From assembly GCA_030248295.1 (NCBI GenBank), contig JASANH010000055.1:186001-250000 (forward strand): 64,000 bases of DNA, written 5' to 3'. The notes beneath the pieces are model-generated. The model saw only the letters and a list, made by a program, of their open reading frames with translations. It was not told where the DNA came from and ran no database searches. This document shows positions 1 through 12,300 of the stretch, one piece after another. Numbering within the stretch: position 1 is the stretch's first letter; the number at the start of each line of letters is the position of its first letter. Source of the DNA: Mesodorylaimus sp. YZB2_4 (taxonomy: Eukaryota; Nematoda; Enoplea; Dorylaimida; Dorylaimidae). The translations under genes were made by a program, and so were the position numbers.

Positions 1-150
1 TAGGGGTGATTTTAAATGACGGTCTATGATATATTTGCTCTAAATTTTCACTGTTGCGCTATACGGACAATTTTGACAGGAATACTTCCATGCTTTTGCG
101 AAAGAATATATCCGCTTTGAGTTTTCTGCATTTCCACGAATTTTTATTTG

Positions 151-180
151 TATCGGGTGCGCCATAAAGAATGACCCTCA
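151..180 (+). repeat. Terminal inverted repeat of a mariner-like element
   Basis: After a TA the sequence reads TCGGGTGCGCCATAAAGAAT. The same motif (one change, C to T) forms both ends of the 222-bp element at 42743-42964, where it is flanked by TA as expected for Tc1/mariner insertion. Here it lies upstream of a transposase relic, so it is probably the 5' end of the parent element. I found no matching 3' repeat in the next 2 kb, so the element looks truncated. Confidence 0.65.
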
Positions 181-199
181 CAGTTTAAATTTTTAGTTT

Positions 200-760
200 A
201 CGTAGGAAGCAGACGCGCTGTAAACTTTACACTAGCACAGGCAGATAGAGCATTCAATTCTGCATCAGGCAGTCCACTTAATGTCCGTAATCTTGTACAG
301 CTCCTTGAACAAAGAAATGAAAAGTTAAGACATAAGAAATTTGGTGGTTCCAAGCGTAAAAAAGGTATGGTCCCCAAAAGATTTTTGAATAATTGGATGG
401 AGTTGTGAGTCTGAAAACAATATAGCGATGGTGCAAAATGAAAGATGGTGAAACTGGCACTATCGAGCTGCATAATTCGCCTGGTCGTCCGCGCAGTGTT
501 CGCACGTTTCCTGATTTTATCGAAGCTAAGCGTTGGCCTCCTAACAGTCCCGATTTGAATCCATTAGACTACGCTATTTGGGAAGAATTCGCTCGTGCAA
601 TGAATTGGGATCGAGGAAAGTCGAAAGCGACTCTGAAAGATGAATTGAAGCTCGCCATAAAACGAATTCGTTTGGATGTTGTCTGTTTGGCAAAAGCGCC
701 CTGCATCGGGCTTCGAGCCACCCAAGTTTGTTCAGGGCGCAGTCGTATGGTATGGCCTAT
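200..760 (+). pseudogene. Tc1/mariner-superfamily transposase relic
   Basis: The reading frame from 438 encodes a short segment with the motif WPPNSPDLNPLDYAIW (about 533-581). This is the conserved block around the third catalytic residue of mariner-type DDE transposases; the Asp of PLDY is the likely catalytic residue. Upstream, in another frame (about 203-405), is a stop-free basic segment (NVRNLVQLLEQRNEKLRHKK) that may be a displaced part of the same protein, but I do not recognise it. The first two catalytic Asp residues and the N-terminal DNA-binding domain are not visible, so the gene is dead. It sits just inside the terminal repeat at 151. Confidence 0.75.
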
Positions 761-3700
761 CATTTACACAGTGATATGCAGCAAGTATTTGAGTCCGTTC
801 AAGTTCTTCGATATCTTTTGCCAAAATTGGATTCTTGCATGTAGCACTGTACTCAAGTTTAGCAGGAATCCAAGACTTACAGTGTAGACGACCCCAAGAA
901 CTTTTGAATTGACAATGTGACTAACTTTTCGCCTAAATGCACCAATCACGGAACATAACTCCTGAACGATTTTGCATGGGTGGAAATTTTCATGTCATGT
1001 GAAAAATGGACGCCCAAGTATTTGTATTGATCGATTACTTCAATCGGCTGACCAATTGGTCAGGCGGTCAGGCGACTGCTTCAATTAGTCACGTTGGAGC
1101 CTGTAAATTACTGCTTTCCTTTTCCCAATATTGAATTCCACGCCAATTTTGTATGAGCCAAGAAAGTCGCTCGCTGTTTGAGTTGGCATGGATTGTCTTC
1201 CAATTTCTTGACGGGTATAAGAAGTCGACAGTCGTCAGCAAAGGCGGGTTATTGACCATGAACTCACGATCAGTCGATAAATAAAACTGGGCCAAGCATA
1301 GGATGCCACTACAGGTAGGACATTTGATCATAATTAAGAAGTGAGACGAACTGAAATCGATCCGATAAACACAAGTTTAGTCAAATCAGACGTTTAGTGC
1401 TCGCTGATAACCTTGAAGTGTGGGCAATAATCCGAAATGAGGGATTTGATCAAATGCTTTTGCCAAATCAAGGCAAACAGCTGAGACATACCCAGTTATA
1501 GCTTATGTTGTGAAAAAATATGCCGAGCCCCCCCCCCCCCCCACGATGGTTTTGTCCGAATGAAGCGCATAAATATGAATGTATTGGAAATTAAACTTGG
1601 CGCAGTCGGTATATGAATCCTCATGTTGCATCCTCATGTATACAGCTTTAATAAAAGTTACATGGCATCCTCGATATTTGCTCTCTGCACACATGCAACT
1701 CTGTAGGCACTGACAGAGTAACCAAAAAATATGAACTACCACACCACATATCTGTGAACGGCAAACTTTATCTGTAAGTTCTGACAGCTGCTTAGGCTTG
1801 GTGAACTACTTTGCGACAAACGCCTAAAAATAGCTGCTGTTAAAAAGGTTGCAAGTCACAAGTTCCGACCACATGGATATCTCATTTATGCGCAGAGCTA
1901 TCACGCGCTATCTCCAGACGCGATCGGTAAGGTTGACGTAGGAGAAGGGTAACAACCGCTCATGCGCCTGTCGATATTTACGCACCAGATGCACTCGAGA
2001 AAATCAAGGTAGGTACGTCAGAAAGAAAACCACCACACGGTCACCATTTCCTTTGAGGATGATGAAAGATTTATCTGGGATTATCTTCGCATAATTTTCG
2101 ATCCCATGTTCGGTCAAACGGGTTAACAGCAGCAGAAACGACGTTCGGCGTAGTTTTTCACTTGATCTCCTTGTTAATACATCATTCAGAATGGACGCCA
2201 GTGCAGCGTCGATAGCCAACTAAACTCATTTGGCAGTATGATAGATGAAGAATGGAAAACAGCTTCTCTTCATGAATAATAAACTGATAGCAATGCGAAA
2301 GACTAGGCATTCAAAACGGATGCAAATCGAGGTCGATATATAGAGGGAAAGGAAACAATTTTTAGGGGCGAAGGTGCCAGCTAGATTTCTAGTTTATCGA
2401 ATAAACTCTAGTACAGCCTGCGGCTCGACCTCGCCCAATTTCTTGAATTTCCTCGAAGGTCACACAATTTTGACGCCATCATATTGTGCGATCGACACCT
2501 TCGCAGGTGAGCTGTCTGGTGCTGGTGAACAGCGAACAGTGAAATATATATAACCACTCTGGTCATCGGTAGGGTCACTGTGTCGTACTGTATGTAGGTC
2601 CCAGCTGATGGGGTCTAGTCGGAACAGTTCGAATAAAAGTTGGCTTTGTTAGATGAGACCCCGACAGAGTTATAGCAATATTTTGAAAGTAGTTATTATG
2701 ACTCAATAGTGCCCGATAATGCCCAGTGCTTACACAGTTCAAAAAGGTGACACGGGCGTGTAGGGGAAGCTAATGCAATATCAGAACAGGTCTAGCCAGT
2801 CTAAAAGATTCTTGTCAAAAATCTCAAATATTAACTAAATTCAAAACAGTCACCGTTTCTTTGTTGATAAAGACTAACGATGATGGCTAAGGTCCAGCAG
2901 CTAACTTCTTTCTCCTCAGGATCATTTTCCGAAAGCTAAATCCCTCAAATATGACCATGGTGGCCTTGGCTGAAACCGTGCTTGAAATCCACGCATCCAC
3001 CATCGCGACGAAGGCTCTGCTTCTGTTTTGCAACGCAGTCTCGTACCTGAGGTATTTCTGTGCTTCCCGCAAATGAATTGGAGTTATCTATTTGGGATCA
3101 GCCTTTGCTTGGTTAAAATACTGGTAAAAAAATGTACTCATGTGAGATCCACCTTCAAAGTTTACGGCACTTGCCCTTCATGAACCTCATTTGAATTTTT
3201 CTCACCCCGTGACCGCCTTGTGTTCTTTGTGAGACCTTTCGATCTGGTATAATCTTCTGAGTGTGTGGGCTTAGGAAACACACAAGGGAAAATTACTGCT
3301 TCAAAATGACTCCGCACTTGTCACGACACTAGTCCCTGGGGCCCATACTTACTGGTCGGGATCATGTTATGCATTTGGGTCAATCATTATACAACTCGGA
3401 ATTGCGGCATCGACGGTAGTTTAATCGTCAGCACTTCCGGCTGCCTACCAAGCACTCAGGGTCAGGAGGCAATACAAGACGGTAATAGCAAAGCATTCGC
3501 TCCATGTAAGATAAAAGATGCTGTTTTTATGCAGGTCAGGATTGGTTTTTCTCGTTTAAGGCGGGCGGGAGTCGAAAAATATCTCGAGCCAATCACCTTC
3601 CCAGCCCGACAGTGGCTTGGGAAGTGCAAAAGGTAGGGTTGATCAAAAGGTAGCATGAGTATCAGTTGTTGATCCACATACAAAAAGTACATGGATAAAG

Positions 3701-4770
3701 CCAAAGTGTGCCACATATTTCGTCTCCCTTCATGTTTTAATCAAGACCCAGCTTCTGATGTGTGGAGTTCTTCAGCCCAAGGTGGACGACTTATATTGTG
3801 ACCCCGCTGTATGGTTGATCCCATGGGGAGGTAAGCATTGTCGGCTATCGCTCATACTGGCAAATCTGGGTAGCCATTTGTCAAAAATTGCATGGGCGGT
3901 GCATTGACTAGAACACTGAATATTCAACTCGGATTGACCTATATTGACTCGAATTGACCAAGATACTCGTACCCCTCTCCGACTGGTACGGGAAGGTGCA
4001 TTGCCATTCTATCTTCGATAATTTTTTATCTCCACCCACTTGAGTCAAGTCAGTTTCACCTAGCAGTCATATCTTGAGGCGTAGTCAAGGTTCGGTCGGG
4101 TTTGGGTAGCCAGACTCCTTTCTCCAGTCCTGTGGGAGGGAGTGCATATGAACTATTTGAACGAGCCCTCATAGCTAGATGCGCAAATTAGCGTATATTA
4201 GCGTTTTTTCTGACTGGTCCTATACTGTATGCTATGGAGTGCTATAGCGACACAAGCGGGAAATTCAAAAGTGCAAGCTGCGAAAAACGGAATGGCCTGT
4301 TGGTCAGTTCAGTATTACTTGAGGGGTGACCAGATGGGTGGCTTGATGAGCCTCCACAGTACAGTGCACTGATACATGCTTCACGTTTGTTGCACACTGC
4401 ACTTCACTGCAGAACAGACGTAAATCCAGTAGTAGTTCTTTTCATTCGATATGACATGATAGGAATAAGAATAGAGAAGCCTGCTCTAATTGGTTGGCAG
4501 TTTCATAATGCCTATAGCTCGCTTGAGTGCTCTCTGTAAGTCGAAGCACTTGCTTACTCCGACACAAAACATAAGATGGCGACGGAGTAGTGTACCGTGA
4601 GCTATGCCACCGCAGCACCCGCACAATTACAGAAACTGAGAAATCTTCCAACAGCATCGCCAAGTACCGAAGCTTTGCGGGATCGACGCAGGACTCTCGC
4701 CTGTAAGCTGCTTCTAAAAGAGGCAGTAGCCACGTTCTGGAAAGGCGATCAGCAGAGACTGTAGGATTGC
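761..4770. other. Intergenic, no gene recognised
   Basis: Only short unconvincing reading frames are present. A run of 15 C lies at about 1528-1542. TACTGTA motifs occur near 2586 and 4223. Around 1045-1075 there is a small palindromic stretch (CTGACCAATTGGTCAG). Nothing else could be assigned. Confidence 0.5.
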
Positions 4771-4839
4771 AGACTCTACAAGAGCCCACAATCGCCTGTC
4801 TGCAGGCATATACGGCGATTGTGGGCTCTTCCAGAGTCT
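4771..4839. repeat. Strong hairpin, 26-bp arms
   Basis: The arm at 4771-4796 and the arm at 4814-4839 are reverse complements over 26 positions with only a two-base mismatch (TA against GG); the loop is 17 bases. The core arm is AGAGCCCACAATCGCC. No flanking terminal repeats or target duplications are evident. It may be a foldback transposon remnant, a small-RNA precursor or a chance-preserved palindrome. Confidence 0.8.
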
Positions 4840-6121
4840 CCAGTACCTAACCTGCTGACTGTGTGTCCTTACTCGTAACACTGGCTTGGCGGGGCCTGTA
4901 CTGACTTAATAATCCAGCACAGCTTTACAGTCTTTAGAATTCAGAGAGAGCTCCTGACCATAAATTTATAGTGCTAAATTAGCGGCGAAAACTGCGGATG
5001 TAATTTGTGTGTTGTCGAATTTATGAAGTTTCCGAAGATAATCTTAAACTTTGAGTGGAAATAGGCGCACAGAGAGACTGGATATGGATGCTAAGAGTCC
5101 CGTCTGCGATAGGTATGTGTGTCAATCCTGTGCATGAACAACCTTTTCAAGGTGTTCCAACTGGAGAAGAGGGAACAGAAGAAACTATGCTGATGAGTGA
5201 ATCACAAAAATGTTCTTTTTGTGATTATCTCACCTGGAGCCCACTTGAAATCATGATTTCCCCGGGAAATTATGAATGTTGCCCGCGTTATAATCTTAAT
5301 AACAGTTGCTTTTTTGAAATTCCATGCTGGCGCCACTTTGGAAACACTGAATCGAGTAGCCAATAAAAGCCAACACTGAATCTAGTAGCCAATAAATTTC
5401 CTGGATATTTTAAAAGTTGTTTGGATAAAACAAGGGGCAAAGTGTGCAGCCATCACAAATTACCATGAAATAAAAATCCTCTATATTGGGCTGTGCTCAG
5501 CTGTATCCTTTCTGTCCCGCCCGTGGTACTATCAGTAGCATGGTAAGTGGGCCATGCAAGGATGGACGGGTTGCCATGTCGAAGTACAAGTCAAGCGCCC
5601 TGAAGGCGGTTTGGAGGTCCAAGCGTGTCCCCCAATATACAGTCTTTGATAATTTAAAAACATTCCCCGCCTAAAATTCTTATGACAAAGAGGCTATCTC
5701 TAACCCCAGCGCGAAGGGGCTGCATAGGCGTGACGAGTTTATTCGAAACAAGAATGGAATAATACTAATAAATGTCGCTGCCTGCTGATAGGCCCAGCTG
5801 CAGAACTGTCGCACTCCTCGCACTGACGAGTGAGGTAGCAAAAGCATTTCAAATTAAAGGCACGGCCAATGGATAATAGGACGTACGGCCGCTGCAGGAT
5901 ACGCCGTGAAGTCTTTTCAAAATGCGCAGGAAATTATAGTCCAAGTTGATTTTGACGGATTTGCAATCTTCAGGATAATTTTTTTCCACAATTTTTTGTA
6001 TATCGAACTATCAACGCGGAGGACATCTACTCACAAGGGGACATCGCCAACCGTTAAGTCGAATTTTTAAAAAACCAAAAATTGTAAAATATTCTTATGT
6101 GCAAAAGAAAGCTCTGTGCAA
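4840..6121. other. Intergenic, no gene recognised
   Basis: There is no reading frame with a family motif. A short near-repeat (ACTGAATCKAGTAGCCAATA) occurs twice at about 5347-5395. Confidence 0.4.
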
Positions 6122-6346
6122 AATATTAAAGGTGTCTGGCCAACTGGTCAGCGGTGGCCAGCGCCTACTGTAAATTCCTGTAAAATTTTTGAATTCTTCC
6201 CGAGTTTTTGGGTATTTTGAGGAAGAACCCCAAACTCGAATGTTGGAGGTTCAACTCGAAGCCTGCAACCCTAAAAAACGGAGTTTGTAAAGAACCCTGG
6301 GGGACTCCACCCACTGCTGACCAGGTGGCCAGACGCCTCTAATATT
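6122..6346. mobile_element. 225-bp MITE with 36-bp terminal inverted repeats
   Basis: The left end 6122-6157 and the right end 6311-6346 are inverted repeats matching at 32 of 36 positions, with the core GGTGTCTGGCCAACTGGTCA at the left. The outermost AATATT may be target duplication or part of the repeat. The interior has no coding capacity and holds one TACTGTA. This is the form of a non-autonomous DNA transposon; the superfamily is not determined. The ends are unlike those of the mariner relic at 151. Confidence 0.75.
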
Positions 6347-9300
6347 ATGCCCAGAGCTTTTTTTGCGCCTTGGAGTATATTACAATTTTTGGTTTTCCAA
6401 AGTTCGACTAAACGGTTGGCGATGTTCCCTTGTCAGCCTGAATCCTGGTTGTGTATGGACATAGCAGCAGTATGGCACAATGATAAACAAGGAAGAAGTT
6501 TTGAGCTAAAGCATTTTGTCAAGAAGCCAAAGAATATTTGACTTTTTAATAAAAAGCATTCAAAAATTCAAGGAGCAGAAGGTTTATTTTAGAAACTCTA
6601 AAGTATGCACAGTGCGTTTTTTCTCCAAAATTTTTCTTGCGCTTAGGAAATTGCGAAGTCATTGTCCTTGTAGAAAGGCGGCAAGTGCTAGCTTCCGTTG
6701 TGATTCATTTGCCGAGACCCGATTGACATTTTTATAAATGCATTTGCAAGCGCGGTATGCCCCAGACGGCTAACCACCATCATGGTGCAGTCGCTCGCAG
6801 GTCTCTGATTATCGCACCTTTATCAATAACAAACGTTTTGTACCCAATCAGTCACGGAGGGATGAAAGCCTATTTCAAAGCCTCCCCTCTGAGAAAAGTC
6901 TATCTAATTACCTACCTGAGGTAGGTGGGGTGTTTAGTAGGAAAGCCCAGCCGTGCTTACCCTGTAATTCTTTCCTGAGCTCGCTTCGACTAGCTGTTTG
7001 ATAGAAGGAGCTATTTCCGTGTTTTGCACTCTCCGATTTAAGGCTTATCTGCTCGTTCGTTTATCCGCCTCCGTGTTCGCCTTTCGTAAAAGGCCATTTT
7101 CTACTTTTTCTTTCCTCGCTTTGACTGAGGACCATGAGGAGGCCGAGCGACGCTTTTGTGTTTATTATTATTCTATAATGAAAATGGGTGTGACGCAGTG
7201 TTCGTCTCCGTCGGCCGTTTTCCTAATTAGTTTATCGCCTATTCCCATGCACAAAACCTGAACAAAAACCAGTACCACATTTGTGGCTTAGATATCGATT
7301 TTTTTTCCGTAAGAGTTATATATTATGTTGAGGAATTAGTGGGAACGAGGTCGATAACGAATGTCCAATAATCGGGCGGCCAGGTTTCACTTAGCGTATC
7401 CAAGGCTAGTTGTCTCGGGCGCAGGAAAAAAATGACGTCTAAGTAGTCGGCTTATTTATTAGCCTTTTCTAAGTAGCTAACCATAGTTCGTGTGACTTAT
7501 ACACGAACTACTAGACTTGCACATTTTACACAATGCCAACCATTCGATCGTTGGTCATGGTGCCGACGACGGGTGCTAGGGCTGAGACGTTGGCCAAGAG
7601 TGAGCCTAATGCTAAGTTGAACACACTTGGCATAGCACCGATTTTACGCCATTCACGATTTCCTGGTCATTGCCTCATGGCTGCCTGCACCGATTGACAA
7701 CTCTTGCATGTCGAAAGGACAGCATTCTCCATTGAGTGCGCGGTCGATACTAGTCCTGAACTCGTCCAGTTCTACATCGCTTCGTATGCGCAAATGTTCA
7801 CTTTTCGTAGCTATTTATTAAACGTTCGTCGTCACTCGCTAATGTGACCCTTTTTTGATGGTAAACGTGTCATAGCGAAGATTCGACTAGTCGCCAAAAT
7901 TCAATTAGATATTTCGGGGATCAAAATTTGATGTGCTGAGTTACAATTCGGGCCAAAATCGATGGGAGCCGAGTGTTTGGTCGTACGTGCGTCGCTGTGA
8001 GTAGTGAGTATCAAATGCACCGCTTGTTCTAGCGATAAGGGTTTTTCTACCCCGTCACATGTGTGCGCACCTCACCTTTTGTCGTTCTGGCTGTAAGTTT
8101 GTTGTTGCCATTGTGCTGATTGTGCAACCCTTCCCTGCTCTTTACATCATTATGTTGGTCTGTGCTGCCTTTCTTGTGGCAATTCATCCTTATACTGTAA
8201 CAACAAAGCTGTATTCCCGATTTTACATTTTTCCCGTTTTAGAAACCTGCACTGGCTCCTGGTGGTCTGTTTCCAAAAGCTCCCTTGTCAACACCTTTGC
8301 TGGCTATTCTCAAAGCCCTGACGCTCGGCGCCTATTTTCTTCATGTTTATGCACTTCTCCTTTGTCTTCGATGCTTTCCGAAGCACGCGCTCCATTGACG
8401 ACAAGAAGGTAATCTTTGTTTTTCGCCTTCTAGCTTGCAATTTCAAGTGAACCACCCAGAGTGAGTGAGCCGACACCCATCATGTGGTGTATCAAACCGA
8501 GTCCGCCTTCTGCTTCTGCCAGCACCCCATCTATGGAACACACGTCACTGTAATTCATGTTCTCCGTCGTGCTGTGACCCGCAGTGATTCTAGAGTTTGT
8601 GTGATCGCATTTAGAATCGGTATACGAGCACCCAGGGTAAATCTCAAAATCCATTAAGCTCACTTGAATGTTTGACGCAAGTGCGCGTGTCTGATAAATA
8701 CGATGGCTTTAGGCAGTAACTATTCTAATTAAAATAACAGGCGGAGAGGCAACGCCATTTGAAAGCATTAATTAGGCAATAAGAAAATCTATAACTGCTC
8801 CCTTACGGTTTGCATTTTAGCTGCTGTCGGCCTTTTGCATTTCTTGCAGTTGGTGAATGCCTTTTTGTTTTCGAAAACGTTATTGGAGCGTCTTTTGCGT
8901 GGGAATATTGGAGATGACGGCAGTTCGAGACTGCTGCATGGCTAACACCCTTGTAGGGGCTGTGCGCGTATGTCCAGATTGTCATCGAGCTAGACCGCCA
9001 TGCTGGTTTTGCATTTCCTAATGTCTGCTTGGAGCTTGTGTTCACTCGTGGGCGATGGCTCTCTTGGGGGATAATGCCTAAAGATCGGCTTTCTATTCCT
9101 TTTGATCTGAGATAACCTAAACTGAAATACAGTGTTTCCCTAAACTTGCAGCAAATCACAAAACTTTCTTAGCTGACTTTTTCCGATGTTTAGAGTCTCT
9201 TCTTTTTATAGAGTGAGTGCGCTACGAAAAGGTTTTCAAACTTTTTAGGATAAACATTTTGACGAAAATTTAAAAGAGTTTGTTCTGCAATGCCTGAAAG

Positions 9301-12300
9301 AAATTTTCTGCTGAGCGAGATTCGTACGCGCTTCAAGCGCCCCAAGATTAGATAGGAATAAACGTCTATCGAAAAACCGTGTCACCGAGATATAATTACG
9401 AAACGCCGTTCTCAAAGAGGATCGAAGTAAAAATTCAATACTCTTTTTTTCCTGCTCTCAAAGATAAAAAATTTTTCATTTCGTTTTCCCCTTAATTTAC
9501 CATGAATAAATACTTTTTCGGCCTGTACGAGGGTATATAGCATTTCCATAGATTCACAAACTTGTCCGCTAGCCGGGATCAGTTTTATTGACAAGCTATA
9601 CAATTTCCAGTTCAAAGCATTGTGACAAGATGTCTGTTTGAGTGGCCATAATACGAGTTCCCTTGTCCTCCCCTCCACAAGAATGTAAAGTATAAATTCC
9701 TTCATTCAACATTCGCTTCGTCTGTCAGTGAGTGACAGGCGAAACCATGCTTACCTTCTTTGAATGCCCGATATCTCATTAGTCTTTTACTTTTCGGAAA
9801 AGCATGCCGGCATCCATTTCCGCACAAGGCTCGCTCGACGTCGCCGTCGTCGTTTCAGACCCGACGCTAGACTATCCCAGCTGTCCATCTCGAAGATCTT
9901 TACCCGTCGGTCGTAGAAGTACGCACCAAGTTCCAGATTGTGCCGCTTTTTTTTAGTCTACCTTTCTGTTCGTAGCCTAGTGTAGTGCTGGTTAAAAAAA
10001 TGATCCCTTGCGATTTTTCGCTTTCAGCCAGCTAGCTATTTTTTATCAATATTTGCGGTGTTGTGCGGAGCCAGACGTGCCCTCTGATCAGACGAAAATA
10101 TACTGCACTGTCGGTCCGAGCACCATCGCCTCCAATTAATATCCGATAGACCCCGCGAGTAAGTTTTTCTCGGCGGCTTTTGAGTTCAATTTTAGGCTGA
10201 GGACATTGTTGCTTTTGTGGAAATTAGTTCATTAGATAACAGACATCGATCAACGTAGACACCTGCGTCAAAACGAGAAAGGCCGAACATATAATGAAGT
10301 CACTCGGCCATGTCCTTCATGCGAAAGGTTTTCGATCGGCAGAAATTAAAAACAAGAAAGTTTCAAACAATAGGACATTTGAATTCGCCCCAAGCACCGA
10401 TATGCACTCAGGTATGGGGTTATGAGCAGTAAGTCTGTCTGGCTCTTACGGTTTTGGCGGGAATTCAAACGAAGGTTTGATTGGAACTTTCATGGGCGAT
10501 GACATTTTCTAGCTATTAATCGTAAGGTTCCAGTAATTTCATTTTTGAAGAGCTATCTGTGGGAGTTTTGAAATTGTGCATTTGACACTACATAATTTGA
10601 AAGTTAAGTTTCTGGCCTGGCACGTGGGCCGGTGCTGGCACAAGATGCCTATATCTACCCCTTAAAAATTGCGCTCTTGCCAGATGGTATGTCAACTGCA
10701 ACATGGTGATAAAATGTGCAGGGGAAGGGAGCAGGTGGTGAATTCTTTCGGTCTTGATTGTGCTCTGGTTAATTCGTGATCGATTCGATTCCTCGTTCCC
10801 ACTGGCTTTTATTCTTGCCATGTCCTAGCCTAGCCCGGTGAATTTGTGTCGGTTGCGTGCTTGTTTTGACTTCATTTGCATCGGTGTCTCCTAATTCAAG
10901 AAAGTGGCCTATCTATGGTCATAGCGAGGTGGCTGAGCTGTTTCCTCTGCCATATGAATTGAGATGGCTCAGGGTGTTTTTGATGGAATCGTCTGCGGAA
11001 GTGACTTTTATCATGCTGCTCACATTATGGTCCCGGGATGTAATCGATACTAAACTGTTTCGGAAAAAATATAGGGCTGGGGAAGCAAAAAGTCAGCTGC
11101 AATTTATGGATGGTGGCTAGCCCCGTGAAATAAGGGTAAACGGATGTTTCAAGAATAAGTTTTTGCGTCAGCAGTTTGCTGCCTCTTTTGGCGTGGCAGC
11201 TAATGCGAGTTGACTCGCGAGACGCTTTAGGCTTCTCTCGCGACTTTGTTTCTGTTCATGGCAGCAAAAGTTTGGTAATCCATCAAACTGGCTCATTTGT
11301 CTCGTCCTTTTCCTGCGACAGCGCGGCAAGATGGGTGATTTATTTTTCCTCTCTTTTCGCTTGACAGCATCCAAGCTATGTTTGATCGAAGCACTCAATT
11401 GGGTGCCTCTGATGGACGATGTATGCAGTGTCCATTCGTTGCTTGGATGTGACTCCCTGAGGTGCCTTTGTTAAATGCGCTTTAGCCACTTTCTGCCATG
11501 TTTGAACGGGTACATTCGTGAATGATATACAGACATCCACCGGTGACATTCCGTCCTGTTGATTGCCGAACACAGTGATTCTGTCCGGACTATGTATATG
11601 GCTGAATAATTTGCCCATTCAGGACTTTCCAATCATCTCCCCTGGGTTTTTGTTTTGAGTGTCCTCGTCTATGAGCGTCAGAGATGGCTAGTATTGGGGG
11701 TCGAATCTAGCTACCTATTTACCCGTTATCTTTGCTACCTAGTAATTCTGTACCAGGAAGTAGCAGGAAGTCGCGACTCACTGTCAGTAAATTTTTAGCA
11801 GTCCACACAGTCCACACCAAGTTCCTTTCTCTTCCCAAGCACGAATAAAGAAGCTGCTGCTCGAGGAGCTTATGTAAAGTCAGTCGAGCACCAAGGGGAT
11901 GTTTATTTGAGAGGGCCTAAAAAGTGTAAATATGGTATCTATGTTTGTCGATGTCTCGTTTCCTTCGGTGACAATACTGGCTCATTTGCCAGAATCATCA
12001 AGGAAGACATACAGTAGGTGGTCCTCTCACTTCATTGCATGATTGTAAGAACTCGAATCATGTACACCACGTCTGCTCATAATCACTCATTTGCTGGGAC
12101 TTTTCATTTCGACAATGAAGGCGGGGAGCATTGTCACAAAGGGAATTTGATCAAAGGGGAACGGTTGCCAAGAGTGACTTATTTTCCCTCGCTGGCCACC
12201 TTTCCCCAAATGTATCCGGTGTTATACTGTAGTATCGTATAAATGGATAAAAATAACTGTCTTTTTACTTTTCCTCTTCCTTGGTTCATTTACTCGTCTC

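Noticed and set aside
8059-8412. 117-codon frame with a hydrophobic N-terminal half
   Set aside because: T-rich DNA yields hydrophobic codons by chance; no motif or splice evidence.
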